Source: Harmothoe impar (taxonomy: Eukaryota; Annelida; Polychaeta; Phyllodocida; Polynoidae). From it: 64,000 bases of DNA. Positions within the stretch are counted from its first letter, which is position 1; each line of letters opens with the position of its first letter. The notes beneath the pieces are model-generated. The model saw only the letters and a program-made list of their open reading frames with translations, ran no database searches and was not told the DNA's origin. The stretch is taken from NCBI GenBank assembly GCA_947462335.1, contig OX381710.1, positions 2,294,001-2,358,000 on the forward strand. The letters are read 5' to 3'. Made by a program: the position numbers and the translations under genes. Below are positions 30,593-39,200 of this stretch, in pieces.

Positions 30593-33322
30593 CTATAGGC
30601 GGGAGGGTGAGGGGTCCATGAACCGGGCCCCCTTCTCTGGACGTAGTTCTGCTCGGATCTCCATCAATACCTCACCCATCACATTCTGACCTGGCAGGGG
30701 TGAGGCACTGTTGTACTCCCGGGCTCCATAGGGGTACCCTCCCTCCCAGTAGGAACATCTGCAGGCCTCAATAATCCTGGCGTTCCCGGTCTTGTCTAGT
30801 CTGCTACGCAGCTCCTGATTCTGTGTATACTTGCAGGTTGCAAATCTTTTTATATTTGGTACTGCTAGGTGGTACCAGTCTGTACCTTTGGTGTCAACTT
30901 CCTTCCCGCGAGATTTGATCTCTGAGCCTTTGGACAGACGCATAATAGCATCAGAGGCCTCAAAGTCCTTGCAGTGTACCGCCTTACAGTACTGGTAAGC
31001 CTGTTCTACACTGCAAAAGGTTACCAGGTCATTTTCTACCTCTGCTTGAAATTTACACAGGTAAAAGTTACTCAGGTAGGCTGTTTCCCCTCCAAAGGTG
31101 ATCCCGTGCTGCGTGTGGGAGATCTGCTCATTTACAGGAGGGGGTTCAATGAAGGATGTTGGAGGTAGTAACTGTTCAGCCTTCCTCTTTTTAGGTGTGG
31201 ATGTGAGGGGGCGCATCACCGGGATGTGCTTTGGGGTGGAGCGATCTGTCGAGCAGTGTCCGGTTCTGGGTGTGCCTACTACCTCAATGCTGTGTAGTAT
31301 ATTAGACACCTTACTCGGTTGTGGCGCTGTGCCAGAGGCGGGCTCCACTGCGGGGGCTGTGAGCGTGGGTGGGTGGGTGGTGGGGTGGGTGGGGGCGGGG
31401 GGTTTGACAGACGACTTCACCTGCGTGCGGTCATTTGTTTTCTTCCCCATAGCCCTTGATGGGAGGGGGGGGGCGGTGGTTGGGTGGACAGAGGGGGGAG
31501 GGGGCCCTGCGCTGTTGACAGCGGCAATTGGGATCACAACACCAGACGGTATGTATTGGGGAGGTATATCCCTCATGCCAGCATAAGTTGGCGGATATGG
31601 CACCCCATATATAATTATACCATCATCATTAAGTGATACGGGGTGGTCGCCTCTACGCAGGTGATTATAGACACGTCTCAGTTTGCCTCTGCACTCCCGC
31701 GTTTCCTTGGGTTCATCAGGATTGAGGTAAACCTTCTTGTCTGGATCATCACTGAGACAGTCACTGTTACTGACCCTATGTCGTAGGCCTAGTACCTGTT
31801 CATGAAGGTCGGCCGTGTGAAAAGAGATCATTATAGGGCGTGGTCGTGGGATGGTGTTGTCTCCTGCTTTGGGCTTAACAGGTGGTTTCCCAATGCGAGC
31901 TACTGAGATGACGTCAGCTCTTTCCACTGCTATCCCAATGACATTCATAATCTTTTTTAGAGTGCAGAAAATGTCTTCGTTCATTGGCTGTGGCATTCCA
32001 ACTACCACTACGTTATGCCCAGGCTTGGACATCATTTTCTTGGACCGTGATTGAGGAGGTTTTGGTGGAGGGAGGTGGGGGGGCGGTCCTGTGGCATGCA
32101 TCCCATGCTGGACCGTGTTGGCAAAGCTGCCCCCTTGGTTGCTGTCTACTCTTAGGGCTAAACTATTACGGTCGCCCTGGAGAGTGTTCAGGCGCTGCTC
32201 AATTTTCTTATAGTGCTCAGCTTGGCTTGAGGCCAACTGGGTCTGAACCGACTTTAGTTCTAGTGAGTGTGCCTGTTTGTGGGTCTCTAGTGCAGTCTGG
32301 AGATCAGCTGTGTGTGACTCCGCTGCTGTTAGGCGGGAGGTGATGTCTTGATGGTAGTTGGTGATGTTTGACTCACAGGTGGTCAGTCTACTGTGTACAG
32401 TGTCCAGTCTAGAATTAATACCAGTGGACATGTGGTTAATTTTAGTGTCCACACTACAGCTGATACCTGCCAGTCCCTCCTTCATGAGAGCCTTATCAGT
32501 CATGTTCTCCTGGATGTAGTGTAGCACTTCCATGATACCGGACGTGCCTCCTGTGGGAGACTTGTGTGTAGAGACTGAGGGGGCGGGGGTGTGAGTGCTG
32601 GGACTGTCTGGCGGGGTCATCTGACGTGGTACCTGATAAGAGGTGATTGATCCCTCCAGTAGGTCCATGTGATCCTCATGAATGGTAGCATTTAGATGTG
32701 CTATCATTTTGGTAATGGGGGTGCTTCTCACTGTGCTGGGGGTTATAGGTGGTGGAGGTGGCACAGCGCCAGGTACTATTAGATGTACCTGTGTTGGCTC
32801 CTCCAGTGGGGGCCGTGGTTGTCCACCCACGGCCTCCTCCTCCCCTCTCCCCAGCTGTACGTCGGCTGACATATTAATGGACGTGTCAGATATATCCCTA
32901 AAGTCAGCTGGTGGGATGGTTAGTGAGATATCAGGCAGGTTGAGTGATGAGGGGGGCAGGTCAATCTCAGAAGTGGATCGGCCCGGGCTCATTAGAAAAT
33001 CCGCGGCCTGGGGGACTGAGCGGTGCGGGTGACCGCTTGTGACACCACTATGGCCGCCCATGTTGACAGGCGAGGCGTCCCTAGTTACGGCCATTTTCTC
33101 CCTTCTATTTTTCTTGTGCAAAGGGGAGAATTCACTGGGACTGCCTTTGAGTAAGTAACTCACCTCATTTTCAGACCTGGGGCGTTTCGGGGTACCTGAG
33201 TGCGGCTTGGTAGTTGCCTTGGGCTTGTGTTTGGCACTGCCAGCCTTGGGTGGGACGTGGAGCGGCGGCCATTTCGGTCTGGATGGCTGTCGTCGCTTGG
33301 CTTTGTGGAGAGATCGGCCCAT
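30593..33322 (-). CDS. LINE ORF1: coiled coil, RRM-like region and NADAR domain
   Basis: ATG at 33322, 909 residues. The N-terminus is basic (MGRSLHKAKRRQ). A long P/S/T-rich part follows, then a coiled coil around residues 280-400, then an RRM-like region with HNVVVVGMPQPMNEDIF and KVYLNPDEPKETR, as in other LINE ORF1 RNA-binding proteins. The C-terminal 160 residues form a NADAR (YbiA-like) domain: YLSNFYLCKFQ, FCSVEQAYQYCKA, GSEIKSRGKEV, KYTQNQELRSRL and LPGQNVMGEVLMEIRAEL. NADAR proteins bind or process ADP-ribose derivatives. The frame ends at TAG (30593-30595) and resumes as an SGNH hydrolase. A role in RNA binding is expected for the family; what NADAR does here is unknown. Confidence 0.82.
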   Translation of the reverse strand: MGRSLHKAKRRQPSRPKWPPLHVPPKAGSAKHKPKATTKPHSGTPKRPRSENEVSYLLKGSPSEFSPLHKKNRREKMAVTRDASPVNMGGHSGVTSGHPHRSVPQAADFLMSPGRSTSEIDLPPSSLNLPDISLTIPPADFRDISDTSINMSADVQLGRGEEEAVGGQPRPPLEEPTQVHLIVPGAVPPPPPITPSTVRSTPITKMIAHLNATIHEDHMDLLEGSITSYQVPRQMTPPDSPSTHTPAPSVSTHKSPTGGTSGIMEVLHYIQENMTDKALMKEGLAGISCSVDTKINHMSTGINSRLDTVHSRLTTCESNITNYHQDITSRLTAAESHTADLQTALETHKQAHSLELKSVQTQLASSQAEHYKKIEQRLNTLQGDRNSLALRVDSNQGGSFANTVQHGMHATGPPPHLPPPKPPQSRSKKMMSKPGHNVVVVGMPQPMNEDIFCTLKKIMNVIGIAVERADVISVARIGKPPVKPKAGDNTIPRPRPIMISFHTADLHEQVLGLRHRVSNSDCLSDDPDKKVYLNPDEPKETRECRGKLRRVYNHLRRGDHPVSLNDDGIIIYGVPYPPTYAGMRDIPPQYIPSGVVIPIAAVNSAGPPPPSVHPTTAPPLPSRAMGKKTNDRTQVKSSVKPPAPTHPTTHPPTLTAPAVEPASGTAPQPSKVSNILHSIEVVGTPRTGHCSTDRSTPKHIPVMRPLTSTPKKRKAEQLLPPTSFIEPPPVNEQISHTQHGITFGGETAYLSNFYLCKFQAEVENDLVTFCSVEQAYQYCKAVHCKDFEASDAIMRLSKGSEIKSRGKEVDTKGTDWYHLAVPNIKRFATCKYTQNQELRSRLDKTGNARIIEACRCSYWEGGYPYGAREYNSASPLPGQNVMGEVLMEIRAELRPEKGARFMDPSPSRL

Positions 33323-33493
33323 ATTGTGGTAATCCGTGGGTCACGATCTTGCTGGTTATTCCTAGTAGGTGTACTCAAAGTTTATGAGTAAATATCCTAG
33401 TCTCCTGACTACCTATGAGCTGAATAACTAGCTAATTCCTGCTTATATGCGGGAGCTCCCTTAGGTGCGTGTGCTCTACTCCGCCATATTGTT
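33323..33493 (-). promoter_or_regulatory. 5' UTR and presumed internal promoter of the LINE
   Basis: A leader of about 170 bases before ORF1. It begins close to AACAATATGGCGGAG; ATGGCGG is the core of YY1 sites that start many LINE promoters. The boundary is set by where Polinton coding sequence resumes. Confidence 0.4.
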
Positions 33494-33916
33494 CCAAAAA
33501 AGTCATAGTACTAGTGGTAGTGAAGACGAAGGTGAGATGTCATCTGAAGCTGGCTTGGAGCGTGCAATTCAACGTGATATACCTAAAAGCTATCGCCACT
33601 CTTCTCGCCAGCTGTACAAACTGTTGATGGACAAAGGGAAAGGACTAGTCAACTGGGATAGGCGAGGTAGACTATGAGTAGGGGGACACATAGTGGAAGG
33701 TAGTAATATAGTGGAGTTATTGGGTGATGCTACGCGGTCTAAAACTAAAGGTACAGCTCCACTTGGTAGAAGCGTCTTTGTCAGAGCTGTTAAAAGGTTG
33801 AACCCCAACCTGACACACGTCAAAAATAAGGCAGCATTTGGTCAAGTAGCAACACCAAAGAAATCGACTGAACAGAAAGGAAGTGGTTCCACCCGGTATC
33901 ACAAGAAACCCATAGT

Positions 33917-34981
33917 ATGGCGCACAAAGCTTTGAAGCGTGAGGTGATAAAGAAATACACTACTGTGACAGAGCCAGGAAGTTTCACTAGTGCTTCAAAA
34001 ATAAAGAAACAACATTTCAAAGGAACAGACTTGAAAAACATAGAGCTAGCATTAGAAAATTTAGATGCCTACACAAAACACAAACCATACCGTAGACGTT
34101 TCCCAAGACGCAAAACTCAGACGTTTGGAATTGATCGACAGTGGCAATTAGATCTCATTGAGATGATACCTTTCAGTAAAGAAAATGCTGGGTACAAATA
34201 CATACTAGTTGGTATAGACGTGTTCTCTAGGTATGCTTTTGCTGAACCACTTAGAAGCAAGAAGAGCCATGAAGTTTTAGATGGCTTCATACGTATGACT
34301 AAGGAAAGAACGCCAAGCTCTTAACAGACTGACCGCGGAAAAGAATTTCTTAATAAAATCTTTCAAGAGTATTTAAAGAAAGAAAACATCGATTTCTTCA
34401 CAGGAGAAAATGATGATGTGAAATGTGCTATAGCAGAACGCTTCAATTCCTCACTACAGAGTAAAATGTGGCGGTACTTCACACACAAGAACACATACAC
34501 GTGGTATGATGTTCTACCTCATCTAGTACACTCATACAACAACACATTTCACAAAACTATAGGTGGGACTCCAGCTCAAGTGACACCAGAGAACTCTGAC
34601 ATATTATTCCATAGGTTATATGAACAACCACCTAAGAAAAAAATGAAACCTTTGACATTGAAGAAAGGGGATAAAGTAAGAATGTTGAAGAAGAAAAAAA
34701 CATTCAACAGAGGTTATGAACCAAACTGGACAGAGGAAGTGTTCACAGTGGATGGTTTAAAACCCGCAGGATATAACTTAAAGGACACCCTAGGGGAGGA
34801 GATAAAAGGCTTGTTCTATCAACCAGAGGTTCAAAAGGCAATTGTTAGCCCTACCACACGGTACTTGGTTGAAGACGTGGTCAAATATAGGTACAGTGGG
34901 AGAAAACGTGAAGGATTAGTCAAGTGGAAAGGTTACGACAGTAAATTCAATACTTGGGAACCAGTCAAAAACATAAAATAA
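33917..34981 (+). pseudogene. Retroviral-type integrase with chromodomain, one in-frame stop
   Basis: Polinton integrase, which would join element ends to host DNA. An HHCC-type N-terminal finger is not obvious. The catalytic core shows WQLDLIEM (first D), TDRGKEF (second D) and AERFNSSLQ (E). The C-terminus carries a chromodomain (YLVEDVVKYRY, GLVKWKGYDSKFNTWEP), which may direct insertion to chromatin. A TAA at 34322-34324, just before the second catalytic aspartate, interrupts the frame; homology continues in the same frame on both sides. It could be a single substitution or a pair of compensating indels. Inactive as it stands unless the stop is an assembly error. Confidence 0.9.
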
Positions 34982-34983
34982 GT

Positions 34984-36114
34984 ATGGCTTTCACCATAAC
35001 TCTACCCAGCAACTCGTCTATGCAGACTTTTCCTGACAACACACTGACTACTTACACCACTCTGCTACCTGAGTATGTATCCCTCAATAGCCCATATGAG
35101 TGTGCGCTATTAGAAGTGACTTGCCCTCCCATTTACTACAACCTGTCACCTGAAACTATCATAATAATAGAGGGCCAACACACTACAGCTGGAAATGCTA
35201 ACAAAGGACTCACTATGACAGGATTGAAAATGCTGATGAACGAGCGGTTAGGTAGTTTGTACAGGGAACAAGACAGCAACGACCCTCTATTGAATGAAGC
35301 TCGAGTGTCACCCTTTCACCTGAACACAGGGAACATTTTAGAACGCGGTGTAGAGGTGATGTTCCAGAAAGCATTGGTAGGAAAAAACCCTCACACAGGA
35401 GAGGATCAATATACGACGAGAGAATTGGGTGTGTATGCTGCTATAGGTCTACCCAATGGTCGCATGTCACAAACAGAATTGAATGCTGTAAAATATTTCC
35501 TACACTTGAAAGAACTAGATGAACTAGTAAGGGAGAACCATTTCGAGAAGGAAAGGAAATACAGGTGCTTCAAAATGTTAGGAGGATACATGAAGGACAA
35601 TAATGAGTTTATTGCTTACCTGAACAAGTATTTCAACTCAACTCAACCAGCCATAGTGGCAGCTGTGACTGGTGCCTTCAGGCGTACTACAGTGTTCAGT
35701 TATGACAAAGTCACCATGAAATGTACAGTATACTTACCACCTAACGTCATGTTAAAATTACCTCCAAACTTAGCCTATCAACTAGGGTTCAGGAGACGGA
35801 CTTTCATCGCTGGAAAATCACAGGGAGAGGACGTGGTTGACGTAAACTATAAGTCACATGTAGTATACCTGTACTCTGATGTGGTAGAAAACACTACAGT
35901 GGGAGATCGAAAAGTTCCCCTACTCAGAGCAGTCACCTTAAACTCCAAAAAATTAGCGACACAGTCAATATCTTTCCAACACTTAGTGTACCAACCAGTG
36001 TGCTGCAGTTCCTTTCGCCAAATCACAGTGTACTTAAGAGACAGCACAGGCCAACCTATACCATTTGAAAGAGGACACGTGACAGTGGTACTAGTATTCA
36101 GACCTAAACAGTAA
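34984..36114 (+). CDS. Minor capsid (penton-like) protein
   Basis: ATG at 34984, three bases after the integrase stop, gives 376 residues starting MAFTITLPSNSSMQTFPDN, the usual opening of Polinton penton proteins, followed by YECALLEVTCPPIYYN. It is predicted to form the vertices of the icosahedral capsid as a jelly-roll protein. The C-terminus (FERGHVTVVLVFRPKQ) also fits the family. The frame is intact, and the gene is packed tightly with the next one (two bases between stop and ATG). Confidence 0.85.
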   Translation: MAFTITLPSNSSMQTFPDNTLTTYTTLLPEYVSLNSPYECALLEVTCPPIYYNLSPETIIIIEGQHTTAGNANKGLTMTGLKMLMNERLGSLYREQDSNDPLLNEARVSPFHLNTGNILERGVEVMFQKALVGKNPHTGEDQYTTRELGVYAAIGLPNGRMSQTELNAVKYFLHLKELDELVRENHFEKERKYRCFKMLGGYMKDNNEFIAYLNKYFNSTQPAIVAAVTGAFRRTTVFSYDKVTMKCTVYLPPNVMLKLPPNLAYQLGFRRRTFIAGKSQGEDVVDVNYKSHVVYLYSDVVENTTVGDRKVPLLRAVTLNSKKLATQSISFQHLVYQPVCCSSFRQITVYLRDSTGQPIPFERGHVTVVLVFRPKQ

Positions 36115-36116
36115 GA

Positions 36117-36638
36117 ATGATGCATTACTATGGGACTCCACCATACACAGCACCGAAAGGCCAATACAGAGACTACTACACAAAATCTCAGTTTGGTAGA
36201 GGTGGAGTGCTGCCTGCATACAAAGGTTCACCAGTGCAAAAAGGACATGGTATAGGGTCATTTTTGAGTGGGTTGTTCAAAACAGCTGTTCCCCTGCTGA
36301 CTAATGTCGGGAAAAAAGTAGCAAAGACTGCTGGGCGAGCTCTTCTCTCTACAGGCGGAGAAATATTAAGTGATGTCTTGAGTGGTCGCAGCGTGAAGAG
36401 TAGTATAGTGAATAGATCCGAAGCAGCAGGTCAAAACCTATTGAAACGTGCTGCTAACAGTACCCAAAGCTACTTAAGCGACGCGCTATCACCTCCACCA
36501 GCCAAACGACGTGCGACTACCACAGGGAGAGGACGTAAGAAAGCCAAGGGTAAGCAGCAGAAAGGTAAAGGTCGTGCTAAGCCTAAGCATAAGAAGCAGA
36601 AGTCACAGAGGAAAAAACAGAATTACACTTTATTCTAA
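36117..36638 (+). CDS. Basic core-like virion protein
   Basis: A 173-residue protein. A glycine/hydrophobic stretch GHGIGSFLSGLFKTAVPLL near residue 43 is followed by helical repeats and a very lysine-rich tail (GRGRKKAKGKQQKGKG and onward). This combination recurs next to penton genes in Polintons and recalls adenoviral minor and core proteins: an amphipathic segment plus DNA-binding tail. DNA condensation inside the capsid is inference. An alternative ATG lies one codon downstream. The frame is intact. Confidence 0.75.
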   Translation: MMHYYGTPPYTAPKGQYRDYYTKSQFGRGGVLPAYKGSPVQKGHGIGSFLSGLFKTAVPLLTNVGKKVAKTAGRALLSTGGEILSDVLSGRSVKSSIVNRSEAAGQNLLKRAANSTQSYLSDALSPPPAKRRATTTGRGRKKAKGKQQKGKGRAKPKHKKQKSQRKKQNYTLF

Positions 36639-36647
36639 TTCATCAAC

Positions 36648-37961
36648 ATGAGTCTTATTCACCCCCACGGACAGTTGTGTGCTGTGAGTGAGTTAGATTT
36701 ACATGCATTACCAATCACTCAACATGACATATTGAAAAGTCAAACCATAGTGAAAACCACAAACAACGCCCTCACCGTCAACACACAGTCTTTTGACTTC
36801 ACCTTTGAGCCAACCTCTCTGTACACTGACCTGAGTGACACAGAACTGTATCTGGAATTCAAAGTACAGAAGGCAGATGGCACGCTCCTCGCCGTGGGTG
36901 ATGACGCTGCTCCAGTGAACAACATAGGTCACTCTCTGTTTAGGACGAGTCAGCTACTCATCAACGGCGAGAAAGTAACCTCCAACAACGAGGACTACGC
37001 CATGCGAGCTATGTTCATGGACTTACTAGGTTCCAGTAGGACTGAGAAGTTAGGTCGCATGGCCGGGTGCCAGAAATGGCAGAAAGACACACCAGGTCAA
37101 ATGGACACGACAGGTGCTAACAACACAGGCTGGGTAGCTAGGAGATTAGCTATTACAAAACACGAGACTCACTGCATTGTCTTGAGGCCACATGTGGACA
37201 TGTTGACACAGTGTAAGCTCATACCTTCCCACTGTGAACTGAAGTTCATCTTTGAGCGAAGTTCAACAGCATTCTACATGATGCAAACTGCTGCCAACAA
37301 CTTCTTCATCAACATCACCAAAGCTGAGATGAGAATGAGACAAGTGTTGGTGCGTGACGAGGTAGTAGAGACCCACAACAAGATGCTCATGGACCCCAAG
37401 TTTGGCCCGTTCAACTACCCCATCACAAGATCACGAGTGACGAAACACACACTGGACGGTGGCTCACTGGAGTACAGCTGGACACAGCCTGACACCACTC
37501 AAATCCCCTCCAGGCTCGTCATCGGGTTAGTGAAAGAGACCTCAGCCTCGGGTACTAAAACAGAGAACCCGTTCCACTTCAGGCACTACGACATCAGCAA
37601 CGTTGAAGTAAAGTTCAATGACCAGAAGTTTGAAGTGGAAACCAACTTTGGAGAGGGGAAAGTGCAGCGAGCTTACAACCAGTTGTTCAAGGACACTGGT
37701 ATCCTAGCTTGTGGAGTTGACTGTGACCTGAAAGTAGCAGAATACATGGACGGCTACACACTGTTCGCCTTTGATCTGACTGCAGACAGAACCCCTGAAG
37801 ATGCCCGGATCAACTTGTTGAGGCAAGGTAAACTCACCATCACCCTGCGATTCAGGACCGCGACCCCACACTCTGTCTCAGCCATCATCTGCTCCTTCTT
37901 CGACAACATGATCCAGCTGAACAGTGACCGGTTACCAGTGACAGACTACTACATGTCATAA
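36648..37961 (+). CDS. Major capsid protein (double jelly roll)
   Basis: A 437-residue protein whose start (MSLIHPHGQLCAVSELDL), SLYTDLSDTELYLEFKVQK and the NNIGHSLFRTSQLLINGEKV segment match Polinton major capsid proteins, expected to form hexon-like trimers with double jelly-roll folds. The C-terminal LTITLRFRTATPHSVSAI also fits. Base composition is more GC-rich than the flanking genes. The frame is intact; the protease ATG begins one base after the stop. Confidence 0.9.
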   Translation: MSLIHPHGQLCAVSELDLHALPITQHDILKSQTIVKTTNNALTVNTQSFDFTFEPTSLYTDLSDTELYLEFKVQKADGTLLAVGDDAAPVNNIGHSLFRTSQLLINGEKVTSNNEDYAMRAMFMDLLGSSRTEKLGRMAGCQKWQKDTPGQMDTTGANNTGWVARRLAITKHETHCIVLRPHVDMLTQCKLIPSHCELKFIFERSSTAFYMMQTAANNFFINITKAEMRMRQVLVRDEVVETHNKMLMDPKFGPFNYPITRSRVTKHTLDGGSLEYSWTQPDTTQIPSRLVIGLVKETSASGTKTENPFHFRHYDISNVEVKFNDQKFEVETNFGEGKVQRAYNQLFKDTGILACGVDCDLKVAEYMDGYTLFAFDLTADRTPEDARINLLRQGKLTITLRFRTATPHSVSAIICSFFDNMIQLNSDRLPVTDYYMS

Positions 37962-37962
37962 A

Positions 37963-38406
37963 ATGAAGACATCCGAGATCAACACCATTCTACAAAACAA
38001 TCCTTATACTAGACATTATTTCATTGGGACTTTTGCTGCCGATCAATGCCCTAAAGAACTTAAACCAGGTACTTGTTTTGTGAGTAACACTCACCCCCAC
38101 CAGTTACCTGGGCAGCACTGGATTGCTGTATATGTACAGCGAAATGGAAACGTATTCTACTTTGATCCTTATGGAATCCCCCCAATTACTATATATCACA
38201 CTGCATTGATGAAAAAATCAGCAGATGGTCACGGGGACTACAACAAGAAACAAGTGCAAAACTTTTACTCTACAACGTGTGGTGGTCACTGTGTGAACTT
38301 CCTTATAGCAGCATGTCGGAGTCAGGCACCCAAAAATGTAGTGACACAATGGATGGGTCTACATACGAACTTCCTGGATCGGTTAGTATCACAGAAGATG
38401 ATGTGA
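37963..38406 (+). CDS. Adenain-like cysteine protease
   Basis: A 147-residue protease of the adenovirus endopeptidase family. The catalytic triad is visible: histidine in GQHWIAVYV, aspartate in FYFDPYG and cysteine in the TCGGHCVNFL segment. It is expected to mature capsid proteins. It follows the major capsid gene with one base between, and its 3' end overlaps the next ORF in another frame. The frame is intact. Confidence 0.93.
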   Translation: MKTSEINTILQNNPYTRHYFIGTFAADQCPKELKPGTCFVSNTHPHQLPGQHWIAVYVQRNGNVFYFDPYGIPPITIYHTALMKKSADGHGDYNKKQVQNFYSTTCGGHCVNFLIAACRSQAPKNVVTQWMGLHTNFLDRLVSQKMM

Positions 38407-38735
38407 GAAAGTTCCTGAAGTTAGATCGAGTGGTGGACAAAGCATCCTTTGACAGGTTCTTACAAGAACGCAAGGTGAAAGACATCCAATATGAGGTTGA
38501 CGACTTGGAGTGGGAACGGAGTGGGGAGAAAGTCATCTTGGAGGCCGTTCTAGAAGCAAGCAAGGGCACCGCACAAGTGCTAGATGGCATCCTCGCAATG
38601 TTATCAGATGTTCAAGGTCGTATGCGGGCCGTGGAAGAAAGAGTGACCACGGTGGAGGCGGACCAGAGTAGGACCCCACCACCCAAGACTAGCTGTGGTT
38701 TCTCCTGTAGTAACAACACACTCAACATAGAGTAA
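38313..38735 (+). CDS. Small acidic coiled-coil protein overlapping the protease
   Basis: From ATG 38313 (MSESGTQKCSD) the frame gives 140 residues. It overlaps the last 94 bases of the protease in another frame. A helix-rich region with VLDGILAMLSDVQGRMRAVEE suggests a short coiled coil. The end is serine/cysteine-containing. No family is recognised. As the last gene before the right end it is probably a real accessory gene, since the ORF runs well past the protease. Confidence 0.5.
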   Translation: MSESGTQKCSDTMDGSTYELPGSVSITEDDVRKFLKLDRVVDKASFDRFLQERKVKDIQYEVDDLEWERSGEKVILEAVLEASKGTAQVLDGILAMLSDVQGRMRAVEERVTTVEADQSRTPPPKTSCGFSCSNNTLNIE

Positions 38736-39200
38736 TGACATTGGATGAGTTATTTCAATGAATAAAAAATGAATAACATAAGCCCAACTGTTGTTTGTTT
38801 GTCACTCATACTATTACACAATATGATGCAATAATAATGTAGAAGTATGGTATTGCGCAATATTATGCAACAAGAAACTAGAGTAGGTTAGTAAGTCAAA
38901 GTATTGCACAATATCTTGTAATACCAATATAGGTCAAGACATTGCACAATATGGTGCAATACCAATGTAGAGTAGGTTAGTAGGTTAGTAGGTCATTGAC
39001 ATGGTATAAGTAGGTCATATGACGTCACTTCCTGTGAATACTGCTCTCTGATTGGTTGAGAGCCTTCTAAGTAGGTCAAATGACGTCACATCCGTTTGGT
39101 AAGTATGTCAACTTTCACCCAGTAGCTATTCCTATGCGCTGAGTTTGCTCCTCTATACTACTCACTTGGAAACCCAATAAAATGATATTAAAGGAATTAA
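38736..39200. repeat. Right end region of the Polinton
   Basis: AATAAA signals follow the last gene (near 38761). Three loose repeats of the type GTATTGCACAATATGGTGCA occur at 38850-38965, then AGTAGGTTAGT repeats. Two inverted CRE modules follow: TAAGTAGGTCATATGACGTC and TAAGTAGGTCAAATGACGTC near 39007 and 39069. The terminal repeat probably lies here, but no partner was found at the left end. Confidence 0.5.

Larger units (their letters stand above)
25088..33493 (-). mobile_element. LINE (CR1/L2-group-like non-LTR retrotransposon), nearly full length
   Basis: It carries ORF1 and ORF2 on the minus strand. The 3' end is sharp: AATAAA at about 25111-25116 is followed 18 bases later by seven A (25088-25094, seen as T on the plus strand), then Polinton coding sequence. 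The 5' end is near 33493, where AACAATATGGCGGAG (a YY1-like ATGGCGG) abuts Polinton coding sequence. No target-site duplication is apparent. ORF2 has endonuclease and reverse transcriptase but no RNase H. The SGNH domain in ORF1 is typical of CR1-type elements. Clade placement is provisional. Confidence 0.88.
24660..33935 (+). pseudogene. Conserved Polinton protein split by the LINE, plus an in-frame TGA
   Basis: The first part, 24660-25087, begins MSEYSRMLLVRPDMI and ends in the acidic stretch TSDDDDDDAVEWFDAG. The second part resumes at about 33494 with another Ser/acidic stretch (GSEDEGEMSSEAG), then KSYRHSSRQLYKLL, VNWDRRGRL and VEGSNIVELLGDA, and ends at TGA 33935. A common Polinton protein has both halves in this order: an MSEYSR-type start, a linker, and a basic region with a W-x-x-R-G-x-L plus GSNIV block. 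The LINE lies exactly between them. A further TGA at 33675-33677 interrupts the second part in frame. The end overlaps the integrase start by 19 bases. The molecular role of the family is not known to me. The range given spans the inserted LINE. Confidence 0.75.
14389..38735. mobile_element. Maverick/Polinton (adintovirus-like) DNA transposon
   Basis: The gene set is diagnostic: protein-primed family B DNA polymerase, retroviral-type integrase with chromodomain, FtsK/HerA-type packaging ATPase, adenain-like cysteine protease, double-jelly-roll major capsid and penton-like minor capsid. Minus-strand genes occupy the left third and plus-strand genes the remainder. The limits given are the outermost genes; true ends lie somewhat outside. 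A LINE of about 8.4 kb sits inside (25088-33493), leaving about 16 kb, normal for this class. Polymerase and integrase each have one in-frame stop and two other genes are broken, so this copy is probably not autonomous, while the virion genes are open. It lies between paralogous host genes C and D. Confidence 0.93.

Noticed and set aside
31098..32343. Plus-strand ORFs of 100-160 residues opposite LINE ORF1
   Set aside because: They are shadows of the P/S/T-rich ORF1 coding strand.
13881..39200. Polinton terminal inverted repeats
   Set aside because: I compared both flanks by eye and found no convincing inverted match. Local self-alignment is needed to settle it.
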